Shown here one piece after another: positions 36,260-45,543 of a stretch of DNA of 64,000 nt. The stretch's first letter is position 1. Each line of letters opens with the position of its first letter. Made by a program: the position numbers and the translations under genes. The DNA comes from Pontibacter sp. SGAir0037 (GTDB lineage Bacteria; Bacteroidota; Bacteroidia; Cytophagales; Hymenobacteraceae), in assembly GCF_005491705.1 (NCBI RefSeq), contig NZ_CP028092.1, positions 3,596,001 to 3,660,000 on the forward strand, read 5' to 3'. Under the pieces are notes generated by a model. The model did no database searches. It was not told where the DNA came from and saw only the letters and a program-made list of their open reading frames with translations.

Positions 36260-36970
36260 TCAGGCTGCTTTGTCTATCCCTTTCTGCCTGACTGCCTCAT
36301 AGTAATTACAAATGCTGTTCAGCACACATTGCTCACATTTCGGAGTGTACCAGGTGCAGATCCGTTGCCCATGCCAGAATAAATGCTTGTGAAAGTTAAA
36401 CAACTCTACGGCATCATGGGGCAGCATGTCCAACAGAATTTTATGTGCTTTATCTGCGGTAACCTTTGCTCCTATGAGCCCTACCCGCTGGCTCACCCGG
36501 AAAACATGCGTATCTACAGGCAAAACCGGCTTTCTGAAGTTAAAGAGCAGCACAAGTGTTGCCGTTTTCAAGCCTACACCAGGCAGGCGTGTAAGCCAAA
36601 CCATCGCCTCTTCCACCGGAAGCTCCTCCAGGAAATCAATATTAATCTCGCCCCGTTCTTCTTTTATTATTTTAAGTGTTTGCTGTATCTGCGGGGCTTT
36701 CTGACCAGGATAACGTGTTGTAGAGATAGCATCTGCCAGCTCCTCTACAGAAGCCGCCATAACACCTTCCCAATCGCCGAAACGCTCCAACATGGTATAG
36801 TATGCCTTTTCTTCGTCAGCATGGTTTGTACGGTGCGAAAGCATGGTTGAAATAAGCTCATGCAAAGGTGTGCGTCGGCTCTTTTGAAGGCTTAATCTTT
36901 TATATGCATTATTCAGCAACGCATGTGTCTCTTCTGTTTTCTCGCTGGCAGATAATCCCTGGGTATTCAT
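36260..36970 (-). CDS. Endonuclease III-like DNA glycosylase/AP lyase
   Basis: 236 residues. The helix-hairpin-helix with catalytic Lys lies in RLPGVGLKTATLVLLF (Lys 135) and the catalytic Asp in LPVDTHVFRV (Asp 153). A 4Fe-4S cluster motif C-X6-C-X2-C-X5-C is intact at Cys 205, 212, 215 and 221. So it should excise oxidised pyrimidines in base excision repair. It is a diverged family copy, with THRTNHADEEKAY where EndoIII has QATD, so it may be a second Nth-like enzyme; another nth gene may exist outside the window. Confidence 0.93.
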   Translation of the reverse strand: MNTQGLSASEKTEETHALLNNAYKRLSLQKSRRTPLHELISTMLSHRTNHADEEKAYYTMLERFGDWEGVMAASVEELADAISTTRYPGQKAPQIQQTLKIIKEERGEINIDFLEELPVEEAMVWLTRLPGVGLKTATLVLLFNFRKPVLPVDTHVFRVSQRVGLIGAKVTADKAHKILLDMLPHDAVELFNFHKHLFWHGQRICTWYTPKCEQCVLNSICNYYEAVRQKGIDKAA

Positions 36971-37253
36971 AGTAAACCATATTATACCTGTTTCTTTACG
37001 AGTACAGATTTATTGCGTTAATGAACCTGATAAAATACGCCTATACAGCAGCAAGCATACATTGTGTATTCGGTTAGTATATAAGAGGAGCAGCAGCAGC
37101 AAATTTTCGGCTAAAACAAAACCATTCCCCCGAACTAACGCTATTGTAGTAGGAGCCATGTAAAATTATAAAAACAGGACAGGCAGCTTCTGCAATGGTT
37201 TATAATCGCTTTGGCAAGCTATACATACATTTTACCGGATTAAAAGTAGAACT

Positions 37254-37946
37254 ATGCAAATTAAGTTTTTGGGTACAGGGGGTGCCTTTGATGCAGAATA
37301 CCGAAACTCTGCTGCACTTTTAGAGTTCAGAGGGAAAAATATTTTGATTGATTGTGGCTTTTCTGTTTTTGCCACACTCATAGAAAAAAGCCTTATCCAC
37401 AGAGTAGACTATATTTTGCTCACACATTTGCATAACGACCACTGCGGAAGCCTGGCAAACCTGCTGCTCTATAAAAACATCATCGAAAAAAGTGAAAAGC
37501 CCGTTATCATATATCCTTCTGAACAGTTCAAGATGCAAATCCGGCAATTCTTGGATATACAGGTGAAGGATACAGATAAATATGTAGAGTTTCTTCCGTT
37601 AGAGCAGGTAGAAGGTATTAATTGCATCGATACCTTTGGCTTACACTCAGAAGGTTTTCAGTCTTACGCCTATATTTTCGAAGAAGAGGATTCCCGCATC
37701 GCCTACTCCGGCGACTTAGGTAAACCGGAGGCTTTATTTGAAAAGCTGGATAAGCTCCCGCCTATGTATACCTGCGTTTTTCATGATATTACCTTTAATC
37801 CGGAAAATACAGGCCATACGTATTACAAGAAGCTGTTCCCTTACCTGATTAACTGCGAAATGTTTGGCTACCACTGCGACCCCTCCTTAAATCCACTTGA
37901 TAATCCTATCAGGCTGGTGTTTTACCAGAAAGAGTTGCTGGCTTAG
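37254..37946 (+). CDS. Metallo-beta-lactamase-fold hydrolase (RNase Z-like)
   Basis: 230 residues. MBL metal motif THLHNDHCGSL, N-terminal QIKFLGTGGAFDAEY, RGKNILIDCGFSVF, and the downstream IAYSGDLG Asp and HDITFNPENTGH His motifs. The LGTGGAF start and lone MBL domain recall RNase Z / ribonuclease-like hydrolases; the tRNA 3'-end processing assignment is not certain. Nuclease or small-molecule esterase are both possible. Flanked by intergenic spaces of 283 and 99 bases. Confidence 0.88.
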   Translation: MQIKFLGTGGAFDAEYRNSAALLEFRGKNILIDCGFSVFATLIEKSLIHRVDYILLTHLHNDHCGSLANLLLYKNIIEKSEKPVIIYPSEQFKMQIRQFLDIQVKDTDKYVEFLPLEQVEGINCIDTFGLHSEGFQSYAYIFEEEDSRIAYSGDLGKPEALFEKLDKLPPMYTCVFHDITFNPENTGHTYYKKLFPYLINCEMFGYHCDPSLNPLDNPIRLVFYQKELLA

Positions 37947-38045
37947 CGCGGCAGCAAAAGTTCAGATTCAAATGCATCTTATAACCTTAAACATGTGTAA
38001 TAGTTTAAGGTTTATGCTTATGATAAACTTTGCTTACGATGCTTT

Positions 38046-38699
38046 ATGACACTTACAGTGCAAACAGAATCAAACAGTAAAACGCCTTTTCTTCATAAAC
38101 CCTTACACCTTGTATATGCAGCTGTTTTTGCTAGCTTCTGGGTGTATACCGGCCTTACCACGCCAGACATGACCAACTGGTTACTGGAAAATACACTAAC
38201 ACTTTCTATGGTTATTTTTCTGGTGGCCTTTTATAATATCTTTCGCTTCTCCGATACCAGCTATACTTTATTGTTCCTTTTCCTGCTTCTCCATGTTTAT
38301 GGCAGCCAGTATCAGTATGCCGAGAATCCTTTTGGCAACTGGCTGCAGGAAAGCTATGATTTTTCACGAAACCACTACGACCGCCTGGTGCACTTTGGCT
38401 TTGGTTTGCTGCTGGCTTACCCCTTGCACGAGCTGCTGGCATTTGAATTTAAAGTCAGGAAGTTTCTGAGCTACCTGATGCCAATAGAAATTATACTATC
38501 GCTTAGCGCACTGTATGAAATAGTTGAATGGGTAGTGGCTGATTTGGTATTCCAGAATGCCGAACAGGGAATGACTTATTTAGGCGCACAAGGGGATGTT
38601 TGGGATGCGCAGAAAGACATGGCTCTTGCTTTGATGGGCGCCACAATTACCATGGCAGTTGCTTTAGCACTACGCAGGCACAGGAAACACAACAGATAA
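38046..38699 (+). CDS. DUF2238 (YjdF-like) membrane protein
   Basis: 217 residues with about six membrane helices: LVYAAVFASFWVYTG, NTLTLSMVIFLVAFYNIF, TLLFLFLLLHVYGSQYQYAE, VHFGFGLLLAYPLHELL, LMPIEIILSLSALYEIVEWV, LALMGATITMAVALAL. The motifs HVYGSQYQYAE, YDRLVHFGFG, YEIVEWV and YLGAQGDVWDAQKDM are the DUF2238 signature. Function unknown. Good terminator downstream. Confidence 0.93.
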   Translation: MTLTVQTESNSKTPFLHKPLHLVYAAVFASFWVYTGLTTPDMTNWLLENTLTLSMVIFLVAFYNIFRFSDTSYTLLFLFLLLHVYGSQYQYAENPFGNWLQESYDFSRNHYDRLVHFGFGLLLAYPLHELLAFEFKVRKFLSYLMPIEIILSLSALYEIVEWVVADLVFQNAEQGMTYLGAQGDVWDAQKDMALALMGATITMAVALALRRHRKHNR

Positions 38700-38725
38700 T
38701 ATCAAAGTTATTCTCACAGCTCAAT

Positions 38726-38763
38726 AAAAAATCCAGCTGCACTATTTGTACAGCTGGATTTGA
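38726..38763. terminator. Terminator between DUF2238 and OmpA-family genes
   Basis: Stem AAATCCAGCTG / CAGCTGGATTT with an 11-base loop, A run before and T-rich after; usable in both directions. Confidence 0.8.
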
Positions 38764-38790
38764 TTTATTAAAGAGTGTATAACTCAGATC

Positions 38791-39480
38791 TTATTTCAGT
38801 TCGCCACGCTCTGCAGCTTCTTTCATTTTCTCATTTGCAAAGATGGCAACCTCTACACGGCGGTTTTGCTGGCGACCTTCTGCTGTGCTGTTATCAGCCA
38901 CAGGCTGGTCGAACGCATATCCTTTAGTTTGCATACGGCTACGGGCAACACCTTGAGCAGCAGCATAACTAGCCACAGATTCAGCTCGTTGCTCTGACAA
39001 ACGCTGGTTCAGGTCACGGCCACCTGTGTTATCAGTATGTCCTTCAATCAGGATATTAGTGTCAGGGTATTTCTTTAATGTTTCAGCCAGCTTTCTGATT
39101 TCAGCCTGTGCATTTGGCTGAAGCTGAGAAGAGTTTGTCTGGAAAAGGATACCAGAGTCGAAGGTAACTTTAATACCCTCGCCTACGCGCTCTACTTCAG
39201 CACTCTCCAGATCACGCTCAAGCTCCTCTGCCTGCTTGTCCATGTGGCGCCCGATAATAGCACCAGCACTACCACCCACTGCGGCACCGATTATGGCACC
39301 AGCGGCTGTGTTACCTACTCTGTTACCAATCACACCACCTATCACACCACCGGCACCGGCACCAATAGCGCCACCTCTGGTTGTTTTGTTCGAATTACGA
39401 ATTGCGTTACAAGATGAGAAAAGCATGCCTATAGTGGCAAGCATCACAAAATACATTTTCAGGTTTTTCATATTCTTCAT
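38791..39480 (-). CDS. OmpA-family lipoprotein with glycine-zipper domain (copy 1)
   Basis: 229 residues: signal peptide with lipobox LFSSC (Cys ~24), a Gly-zipper membrane-associated stretch (GAGAGGVIGGVIGNRVGNT, GAIIGAAVGGSAGAIIGRHM), a coiled spacer, then an OmpA C-terminal peptidoglycan-binding domain (FDSGILFQTNSSQLQPNA, ILIEGHTDNTGGRDLNQRLS, NRRVEVAIFAN). Likely an outer-membrane lipoprotein tied to peptidoglycan. A close paralogue lies upstream on the same strand at 39783-40514; both end in AAERGELK. Confidence 0.95.
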   Translation of the reverse strand: MKNMKNLKMYFVMLATIGMLFSSCNAIRNSNKTTRGGAIGAGAGGVIGGVIGNRVGNTAAGAIIGAAVGGSAGAIIGRHMDKQAEELERDLESAEVERVGEGIKVTFDSGILFQTNSSQLQPNAQAEIRKLAETLKKYPDTNILIEGHTDNTGGRDLNQRLSEQRAESVASYAAAQGVARSRMQTKGYAFDQPVADNSTAEGRQQNRRVEVAIFANEKMKEAAERGELK

Positions 39481-39724
39481 AGTTAATTTAATTATCGATG
39501 AGCTTCAGATTATGTGAGTAATACTACTTAGCTTAAAATTAGTTTTCACACATATCAATTAATTTTTTATTCGCTCGGCGTTTGGCAATATTGCCTTAAA
39601 AGTATAGGATAAACATTATATTAGTAATACATCATACTTTAACGGACACGCCTCTGAGCGGGTTTTTAAACCATTTTTTATTCTTATCCATTCTTTAATA
39701 AGTATAATGAGCTGTACAATAAAA
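39481..39724. other. Upstream region of OmpA copy 1
   Basis: About 240 AT-rich bases between the two OmpA-family genes, upstream of copy 1, bounded at the far end by the terminator of copy 2. It probably carries the copy 1 promoter. I see no gene or clear -33/-7 pair. Confidence 0.5.
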
Positions 39725-39756
39725 AAGCCCGCCAGATAACTGGCAGGCTCTCTTTT
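39725..39756 (-). terminator. Terminator of OmpA-family copy 2
   Basis: Imperfect stem AGCCCGCCAG (39726-39735) / CTGGCAGGCT (39740-39749) with one mismatch; on the minus strand the A run at 39719-39725 becomes a T run. Confidence 0.75.
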
Positions 39757-39782
39757 CATACAATAATATACGCTGATTTAAA

Positions 39783-40514
39783 TTATTTCAGCTCACCACG
39801 TTCAGCGGCTTGTTTCAGTTGCTCATTAGCTACAATGATAATTTCTACCCGACGGTTTTTCTGACGACCTTCGGCAGTTGTGTTATCTGCAATTGGCTGG
39901 TCGTAGCTATAACCTTTAGACTGCAAGCGGCTTGACTCCACACCTAAGCTACGGGCAAAAGCTGCCACAGACTCTGCACGGCGCTCTGAAAGGCGTTGGT
40001 TCAGATCGTAGCTACCAGTATTATCGGTATGTCCTTCTATGATTACGTTCGTACCCTGATACTCTTTTAAGGTACGTGCTAACTTCTCAATGTCTTTTTT
40101 TGCATTTGCGCTCAGATCGGCAGAGTTAACAGCGAACAGAATACCTGAATCGAAATTAACGCGGATGCCCTCACCAACACGCTCTACTGTAGCATTCTCC
40201 ATGCTCTTTTCAAGCTCCTCGGCCTGTTTATCCATTCTGCGCCCGATAACAGCACCCGTTGCACCACCTACAGCGGCACCAATAATAGCGCCAGCAGCTG
40301 TGTTACCCATTCTGTTACCAATAATACCGCCTAATACAGCACCGCCACCTGCACCAATCACACCACCTTTAGTAGTTTTGTTCATGCCGGAACCGCCATT
40401 GCCGGCAGTTGATGTGTCAGTACCGTTTCCGGCAGCCGGGCGTAAAGACTGGCAAGAAGTTGCTAACATAACTACTGCCAATAAAAGGGTGAAAGAAAGT
40501 CTAACGAGTTTCAT
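39783..40514 (-). CDS. OmpA-family lipoprotein with glycine-zipper domain (copy 2)
   Basis: 243 residues: signal peptide and lipobox LATSC (Cys ~21), a Thr/Ser/Gly spacer (NGTDTSTAGNGGSGMNKTTK) absent from copy 1, a Gly-zipper (GGIIGNRMGNT, GAIIGAAVGGATGAVIGRRM), and an OmpA peptidoglycan-binding domain (FDSGILFAVNSADLSANA, VIIEGHTDNTGSYDLNQRLS, NRRVEIIIVAN). About three quarters identical to copy 1 by eye through the whole C-terminal domain. Each copy has its own terminator, so they are separately transcribed. Confidence 0.95.
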   Translation of the reverse strand: MKLVRLSFTLLLAVVMLATSCQSLRPAAGNGTDTSTAGNGGSGMNKTTKGGVIGAGGGAVLGGIIGNRMGNTAAGAIIGAAVGGATGAVIGRRMDKQAEELEKSMENATVERVGEGIRVNFDSGILFAVNSADLSANAKKDIEKLARTLKEYQGTNVIIEGHTDNTGSYDLNQRLSERRAESVAAFARSLGVESSRLQSKGYSYDQPIADNTTAEGRQKNRRVEIIIVANEQLKQAAERGELK

Positions 40515-40760
40515 AAAGTTGATTTTAGTTTTCCAGTTTTATTATAGTAGCAAACTGTTTTGTTTGCCTTTCTATTGTGTCCTATTACAATACTGATGCC
40601 AAATTTAGTAAACAGTTGTGCTCAGTATGCTCAAAGCTCGCCTTTCAGGCAGCAAAACATCTTATTCTGTTGATTCTGAAGAGTATTTTTTTGTAGTTGG
40701 TGAAGCTGGTAAGTAAAAGCTATACTTTAGATTGATAGAGTGGCTGCAGAATACGCTAAA
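40515..40760. other. Intergenic region between OmpA copy 2 and accD
   Basis: About 245 bases carrying the upstream region of OmpA copy 2. I see no gene. Confidence 0.5.
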
Positions 40761-40798
40761 GCAAAAAGGGCCTGCTGAAAACAACAGGCCCCTTTTGC
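40761..40798 (-). terminator. Terminator of accD
   Basis: Stem GCAAAAAGGGCCTG (40761-40774) / CAGGCCCCTTTTGC (40785-40798), loop 10 bases; on the minus strand the pyrimidine-rich side of the stem is T-rich. Confidence 0.85.
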
Positions 40799-40814
40799 TT
40801 TAATTAAGCTTTAT

Positions 40815-41720
40815 TTAAGAAGCTTTTGCCGTCTTCTCTTCATTTGCTTCAACAGAACGAGGGGCTTCTTTTGCTTCAGGCATAATCATCAGCAAAAGAT
40901 CACTCAGTTTTTGCTTCAGCTCTTTACGATCAACTATAAAGTCGAGGAAACCGTGCTCCAGTACAAATTCTGCACTCTGAAATCCTTTAGGAAGGTCTTT
41001 ACCTATAGTTTCTTTGATAACTCTGGGGCCTGCAAAACCGATAAGGGCACCAGGCTCTGCAATGTTAAAATCACCCAGCATAGCATAAGAAGCCGTTACA
41101 CCTCCTGTCGTCGGATCGGTCAGCAGGGAGATATAAGGCAGTTTCTCTTCTGCAAGCAAGGCAAGCTTGGCAGAGGTTTTAGCCATTTGCATCAGCGAGA
41201 AACCAGCTTCCATCATGCGTGCTCCCCCTGATTTGGAAATCATCATGAAAGGCTTTCTGTTCTGGCGGGCATGGTCTATGGCACGGGCAATTTTCTCACC
41301 TACCACAGATCCCATCGATCCGCCTATGTAGGCAAAATCCATACAGGCGATAACAAGATCCTGCCCGTTAATCTTTCCGTAAGCTGTGCGCACAGCGTCT
41401 TTTAAACCTGTTGCTTTTTGTGTTGCAACAACACGTTGCGGATAGGGCTTGGAATCCACAAACTCCAGTGGGTCAGAAGATGTCATGTTCTCATCCAGCT
41501 CTACAAACTGGTTATCGTCGAACAGAATGCTGAAATACTCTGCAGAACCAATACGGTCGTGGTGGTTGCATTGTACGCAAGTTGCTAAGTTCTTGCGGTG
41601 CTCTGCCATGCTGGTAACAGCTTTACAATTAGGGCACTTGTACCACAAACCATCGGGTGTTTCTTTCTTCTCTTCTGTCGGTGTGTGTATCCCTTTTTCT
41701 ACTCTTTTAAACCAAGGCAT
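40815..41720 (-). CDS. accD: Acetyl-CoA carboxylase carboxyltransferase subunit beta
   Basis: 301 residues from ATG 41720 (ATG 41723 adds one Met). N-terminal zinc ribbon with two CX2C pairs (KCPNC and TCVQC, 15 residues between pairs), then the carboxyltransferase core ([73 protein letters not shown]). It joins AccA to carboxylate acetyl-CoA at the start of fatty-acid synthesis. The C-terminus is an extra Glu/Ala-rich tail. Own terminator; next gene upstream is fructose-bisphosphate aldolase 297 bases away. Confidence 0.98.
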   Translation of the reverse strand: MPWFKRVEKGIHTPTEEKKETPDGLWYKCPNCKAVTSMAEHRKNLATCVQCNHHDRIGSAEYFSILFDDNQFVELDENMTSSDPLEFVDSKPYPQRVVATQKATGLKDAVRTAYGKINGQDLVIACMDFAYIGGSMGSVVGEKIARAIDHARQNRKPFMMISKSGGARMMEAGFSLMQMAKTSAKLALLAEEKLPYISLLTDPTTGGVTASYAMLGDFNIAEPGALIGFAGPRVIKETIGKDLPKGFQSAEFVLEHGFLDFIVDRKELKQKLSDLLLMIMPEAKEAPRSVEANEEKTAKAS

Positions 41721-42017
41721 CATAAGTTATAAGATATAGTGCTTTTGCACTTTTTAGATATATGCTGTTCAATAAAACCTGGCGCCGAAGCAAATTAAAT
41801 CAATTGCAGTATCCGGCCTTTACTAATAGCCTTTCTTTAAAGCAAAGCCCTGATCTGTAAATCACTGGCAATCAACAATTATTTGTAGCAACAGTTTAAA
41901 ACCTGCTGTTTTTCTGTTTCAGCATCTCCTGCAAAGGAAATAAATTTCCGGCTTCTACAGAGGCTACCTGCAAAGCGGGCTGTAAAATTATTTAATTTTA
42001 ACGAGTTTAACTATAGC

Positions 42018-43076
42018 TTATGCCAATGTTATTTCTTTTGACAGATAAACATCCTGCACCATGTTCAGAAGTTCTATTCCTGCTTTAAAATCCCGCTGAA
42101 ATGCCCGTCGGCCTAATATCAGCCCCATACCACCGGCACGTTTATTTATAACAGCGGTGCGCACTGCCTCCTCCAGGTCTGTTTCACCCTGTGATGCTCC
42201 ACCGGAATTGATAAGGCCGGCACGCCCCATATAGCAGTTCGCCACCTGGTAACGGCATAAATCTATAGGATGATCTGTGCTAAGCGCTGTATACATTCTC
42301 TCGTCTGATTTGGAAAAGTTGATTGCGGTAAATCCACCATTGCTCTCAGGTAGCTTTTGCTTGATGATGTCTGCCTGTATGGTAACGCCAATATGATTGG
42401 CCTGCCCTGTTATATCTGCAGCTGTATGATAATCTTTCCCATCCTTTTTAAAGGCACTATTGCGGGTGTAGCACCACAGAATGGTAGCAAGCCCCAGCTC
42501 ATGCGCTCTTTCAAAAGCTGCCGATACTTCCATTATCTGCCGGGTAGATTCTTCAGATCCAAAATAAATAGTGGCTCCCACGGCCGTCGCACCTAAATTC
42601 CAGGCATCATCTACCGAGCCAAACATAATCTGATCATACTTGGTCGGATATGTCAGAAGCTCATTGTGGTTGATCTTTACAATAAATGAAATTTTATGCG
42701 CATATTTTCTGGACAGCATTGCCAAACCACCAAAAGTAGTGGCAACGGCATTACAACCACCTTCTATGGCCAGTTTCAGAATGTTTTCGGGATCGAAGTA
42801 GATAGGATTAGAGGCAAACGATGCACCGGCTGTATGCTCTATGCCTTGGTCTACAGGCAGAATAGAAATGTAGCCTGTGCCACCTAACCTGCCATGGCTG
42901 TATAACTGCTGCAGGTTTCGCAATACCTGCGGATTACGGTTGGAATTAACAAAGATCCGGTCTACAAAATCAGGCCCTGGTATATGCAGTACATCTTTGG
43001 AAAAGGTTTTACTTTCATGCTGCAACAGGCTGTCCGCATCAGATCCTAACAGCGAAATAATTTTGTCGTAAGCCAT
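42018..43076 (-). CDS. Class I fructose-bisphosphate aldolase (FbaB/DhnA type)
   Basis: 352 residues from ATG 43076 ([18 protein letters not shown]). Class I, Schiff-base type: no metal motif, with [38 protein letters not shown]-like [28 protein letters not shown] (with the likely Schiff-base Lys region) and [18 protein letters not shown]. Cleaves or forms fructose-1,6-bisphosphate in glycolysis/gluconeogenesis. The frame continues upstream to 43148, but those 24 residues are unlike the family. Confidence 0.95.
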   Translation of the reverse strand: MAYDKIISLLGSDADSLLQHESKTFSKDVLHIPGPDFVDRIFVNSNRNPQVLRNLQQLYSHGRLGGTGYISILPVDQGIEHTAGASFASNPIYFDPENILKLAIEGGCNAVATTFGGLAMLSRKYAHKISFIVKINHNELLTYPTKYDQIMFGSVDDAWNLGATAVGATIYFGSEESTRQIMEVSAAFERAHELGLATILWCYTRNSAFKKDGKDYHTAADITGQANHIGVTIQADIIKQKLPESNGGFTAINFSKSDERMYTALSTDHPIDLCRYQVANCYMGRAGLINSGGASQGETDLEEAVRTAVINKRAGGMGLILGRRAFQRDFKAGIELLNMVQDVYLSKEITLA

Positions 43077-43302
43077 AAGAGAAGTTATTTGTGGTGGTTT
43101 AACTTTTATCCTTTCTGAACATAATGAGATTGTGAAGGTTACAGGCAATCAGCAACTTCTGAATACTCTCTTACTGTTAAAAGGTTGTTCTTTATCAGCA
43201 GCTTGTGCTGTTCAGATCTGTCAGGCGCCGCTTCCTGTGGATTTAGTATCTAAATCCGGAATACTCCGTTAATTTCTATAGTATCAACTTAAACTTAAAC
43301 GG

Positions 43303-43950
43303 ATGACAAGCATACCTATAAATAAACTTACGCTAAGCTTCATTGTTATGCTGATTGGCATAATGAGTTGCTCCCCATCGACACAATTAACAGGCTCCTG
43401 GAAAAGCCCGGAAGCTACTCAGAAACACTACGGGAAAGTAATTGTGGCTGCCCTTACAGATAATGTGCGGGCAAGGCAAACTGTTGAGAATGACTTACAG
43501 GCACAGCTGGCGGAACGAGGTATATCCGCCACAAAGAGTATCGACATTTTCCCGCCTGCTCTGATGCGTGATAGCGGCTCAAATGCTGATGGCCTGCTTC
43601 AGAAAATACAGGGAGATGGCTACGATGCTATTTTAACCGCCGCACTAGTAGATGAAGAAACTGAAACGCGCTATGTTCCGGGCAACCAGGGGTATGCCCC
43701 TATGCGATTTGGCTGGTATGGCAGCTTCAGGGGCTATTACGCTAACTGGGCTCCAACCTTCTATGATCCGGGCTACTATAGAGAAGACAAAGTGTACTTT
43801 CTGGAATCTAACCTGTACGATGCCGAAAACGACAGGCTTTTATGGTCGGCCCAATCCAGATCGTACAACCCCGGCAACCTGGAGCGTTTTTCCAGAAAAT
43901 TTGCGGAATTAACTGTTACCACAATGCGGGAACAGGACTTGATAGACTAA
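43303..43950 (+). CDS. Hypothetical lipoprotein
   Basis: 215 residues with lipobox IMSCS (Cys ~23). Body: GKVIVAALTDNVRARQTVEN, ISATKSIDIFPPALMRDSGS, YDAILTAALVDEETETRYVP, and a Tyr/Trp/Gly-rich stretch MRFGWYGSFRGYYANWAP. The late segment VYFLESNLYDAENDRLLWSA resembles lipoproteins of DUF4136-like folds, but I do not assign a family. Its downstream hairpin separates it from the convergent hydrolase gene. Confidence 0.75.
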   Translation: MTSIPINKLTLSFIVMLIGIMSCSPSTQLTGSWKSPEATQKHYGKVIVAALTDNVRARQTVENDLQAQLAERGISATKSIDIFPPALMRDSGSNADGLLQKIQGDGYDAILTAALVDEETETRYVPGNQGYAPMRFGWYGSFRGYYANWAPTFYDPGYYREDKVYFLESNLYDAENDRLLWSAQSRSYNPGNLERFSRKFAELTVTTMREQDLID

Positions 43951-43970
43951 GGCCACAGTAAAATATAGAT

Positions 43971-44009
43971 GACAAGCGGCTGCCTTGCAAGGCGGCCGCT
44001 TGTCGTTTA
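43971..44009. terminator. Terminator between convergent lipoprotein and hydrolase genes
   Basis: 16-base arms, 43971-43986 and 43989-44004, nearly perfect (one G-G/C mismatch in the middle), followed by GTTTA on the plus strand. Confidence 0.75.
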
Positions 44010-44816
44010 AGGCATAGCCTGCTTTTGCTGGTGCAGCATATGAGCCACCTCCTGCAGCAGATGCGAGTGACCTGTTTTAAGTGTATACAGCTTACCATTT
44101 TTAAGAGACTTCATAAACACGCCTACTCTTTTAGCGGCTATTACCTGGTCGTATTCTCCCAGAAACATGGCAACCGGAATATTATACGTGTTTAAAAGGT
44201 ATACAATATGTCGTATATCAAAGCTGAGCTCTCTTAGCCCTACCCAGCTGCGGTACACGCGCAGTCTTTTAGGTGTGCTGTCCATCTGGTTTCTGGCGAA
44301 ACGCACCAACCCTTTCTGCACAAGCTTGTACTTCCGGAGCACTCTAAGTAGCTTAAAAAATGGTTCTGGCTGTACTACAGTGCGCTTGAACAGTTGCTGC
44401 ATCCAGCCTGGGTAGGTGGCAATATTGTACCAGAAGCTGGTTTGTATGCCGTCCGGCGCTATCAGAAAAGTCTCCTGCATCCGTTCCGGAAATTTTTCTA
44501 TCAGCGTAAGGGCAAATTTACCGCCCATGCTAAAGCCCATAACTGAAAACTTAGCTATATGCTCACTGGTTAAAAACTGCCTTATAATTTCCTCCAGCAC
44601 CTCTTTGGTTAGGGGAGTATGCACTTTGTGTAGCCGGCTGTTGCCATGGAAGAAAAGATCGAAGGCGTATATCGTATATTCTTCCCCTAATGCCTGCTCC
44701 ATGGGCCGATAGTACGTGCTGCTCTGCCCATACCCATGGAAGGCCAGCAGAATTTTGCTTCCCCGGCCTATCACCTGGTAGTATAGTTTACTTTTCTGAT
44801 GATGTACGTAGGGCAT
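44007..44816 (-). CDS. Alpha/beta hydrolase
   Basis: 269 residues of the alpha/beta-hydrolase fold. Nucleophile elbow GFSMGG in KFSVMGFSMGGKFALTLIEK; oxyanion-type ILLAFHGYGQSS at the start; a late VAMFLGEYDQVI with the Asp and GHSHLL with the His. Substrate cannot be told; esterase or thioesterase-like is a neutral description. Confidence 0.9.
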   Translation of the reverse strand: MPYVHHQKSKLYYQVIGRGSKILLAFHGYGQSSTYYRPMEQALGEEYTIYAFDLFFHGNSRLHKVHTPLTKEVLEEIIRQFLTSEHIAKFSVMGFSMGGKFALTLIEKFPERMQETFLIAPDGIQTSFWYNIATYPGWMQQLFKRTVVQPEPFFKLLRVLRKYKLVQKGLVRFARNQMDSTPKRLRVYRSWVGLRELSFDIRHIVYLLNTYNIPVAMFLGEYDQVIAAKRVGVFMKSLKNGKLYTLKTGHSHLLQEVAHMLHQQKQAMP

Positions 44817-44923
44817 TGAAGCGGTTTAACTATGTTTAATAATCAGCTCGGCTTTGAATTATTCGGCATACATACTATTAAGTTGCATTACTCTCCTTAT
44901 AGTCAAAAAGGAAGCTTTGGCTA

Positions 44924-45466
44924 CTAAAGTTTAGATACGCCGCCAGAAACAACAAACTTCATCACCTCGCTGCTTGGCAGATCAAGGTAAACTACATTTT
45001 TGGCTGGCACCAGGAAGAGTTCTCCAGAGAAATTATACGAGTGCGGGAAGTAAACTGCAACCTTATCTTCTAAATGAATGCTGGTTAGCTGATCCTGTGT
45101 CAGGAAGCCGAGTTTGTAGTTATCGGTCTCTTCGCTCATCTTTACCATCACAGGGCGGTTAAACTTTTGATTATCTCCTACAAAGGCATCAAACAGGTCT
45201 TTTATGCTGGAGTAGACAATGCCAATGAGCGGTACTTTATGAAACACCCTCTCGGTAAGCACCAGAAAAGGCTTTACCAGGAAAGAAGAGCTTAAGAACC
45301 CGACAATGGTAAGCATTATAACCATGAGCAGAATACCCAAGCCGGGCACGCCCAGGTCGAACATGGTATCCAGCCAATCTATAATGGCTACCACAATCCA
45401 AATTGTAATGGTAATAGGAGCTATAATAAGCAGACCATTGATAAAATAGCTGAATAAGCGCTTCAT
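44924..45466 (-). CDS. DUF502 family membrane protein
   Basis: 180 residues with two hydrophobic helices at the N-terminus (YFINGLLIIAPITITIWIVV and VPGLGILLMVIMLTIVGFL), a conserved PLIGIVYSSIKDLFDAF segment, and a soluble C-terminal part (YKLGFLTQDQLTSIHLEDKV, VAVYFPHSYNFSGELFLVP). These are the DUF502 features. Function unknown. Separated by a terminator from the ispH operon upstream. Confidence 0.93.
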   Translation of the reverse strand: MKRLFSYFINGLLIIAPITITIWIVVAIIDWLDTMFDLGVPGLGILLMVIMLTIVGFLSSSFLVKPFLVLTERVFHKVPLIGIVYSSIKDLFDAFVGDNQKFNRPVMVKMSEETDNYKLGFLTQDQLTSIHLEDKVAVYFPHSYNFSGELFLVPAKNVVYLDLPSSEVMKFVVSGGVSKL

Positions 45467-45476
45467 GTTGGAGGTT

Positions 45477-45505
45477 AAGAAAAAGGCCCTGCAATTGCAG
45501 GGCCT
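45477..45505 (-). terminator. Terminator after ispH
   Basis: Perfect palindromic stem AGGCCCTGCA / TGCAGGGCCT around AAT (45485-45505); on the minus strand it is followed by a T run. Confidence 0.9.
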
Positions 45506-45543
45506 AAATTAGTAAAATCATTTATATTATGTTAGCACATATA

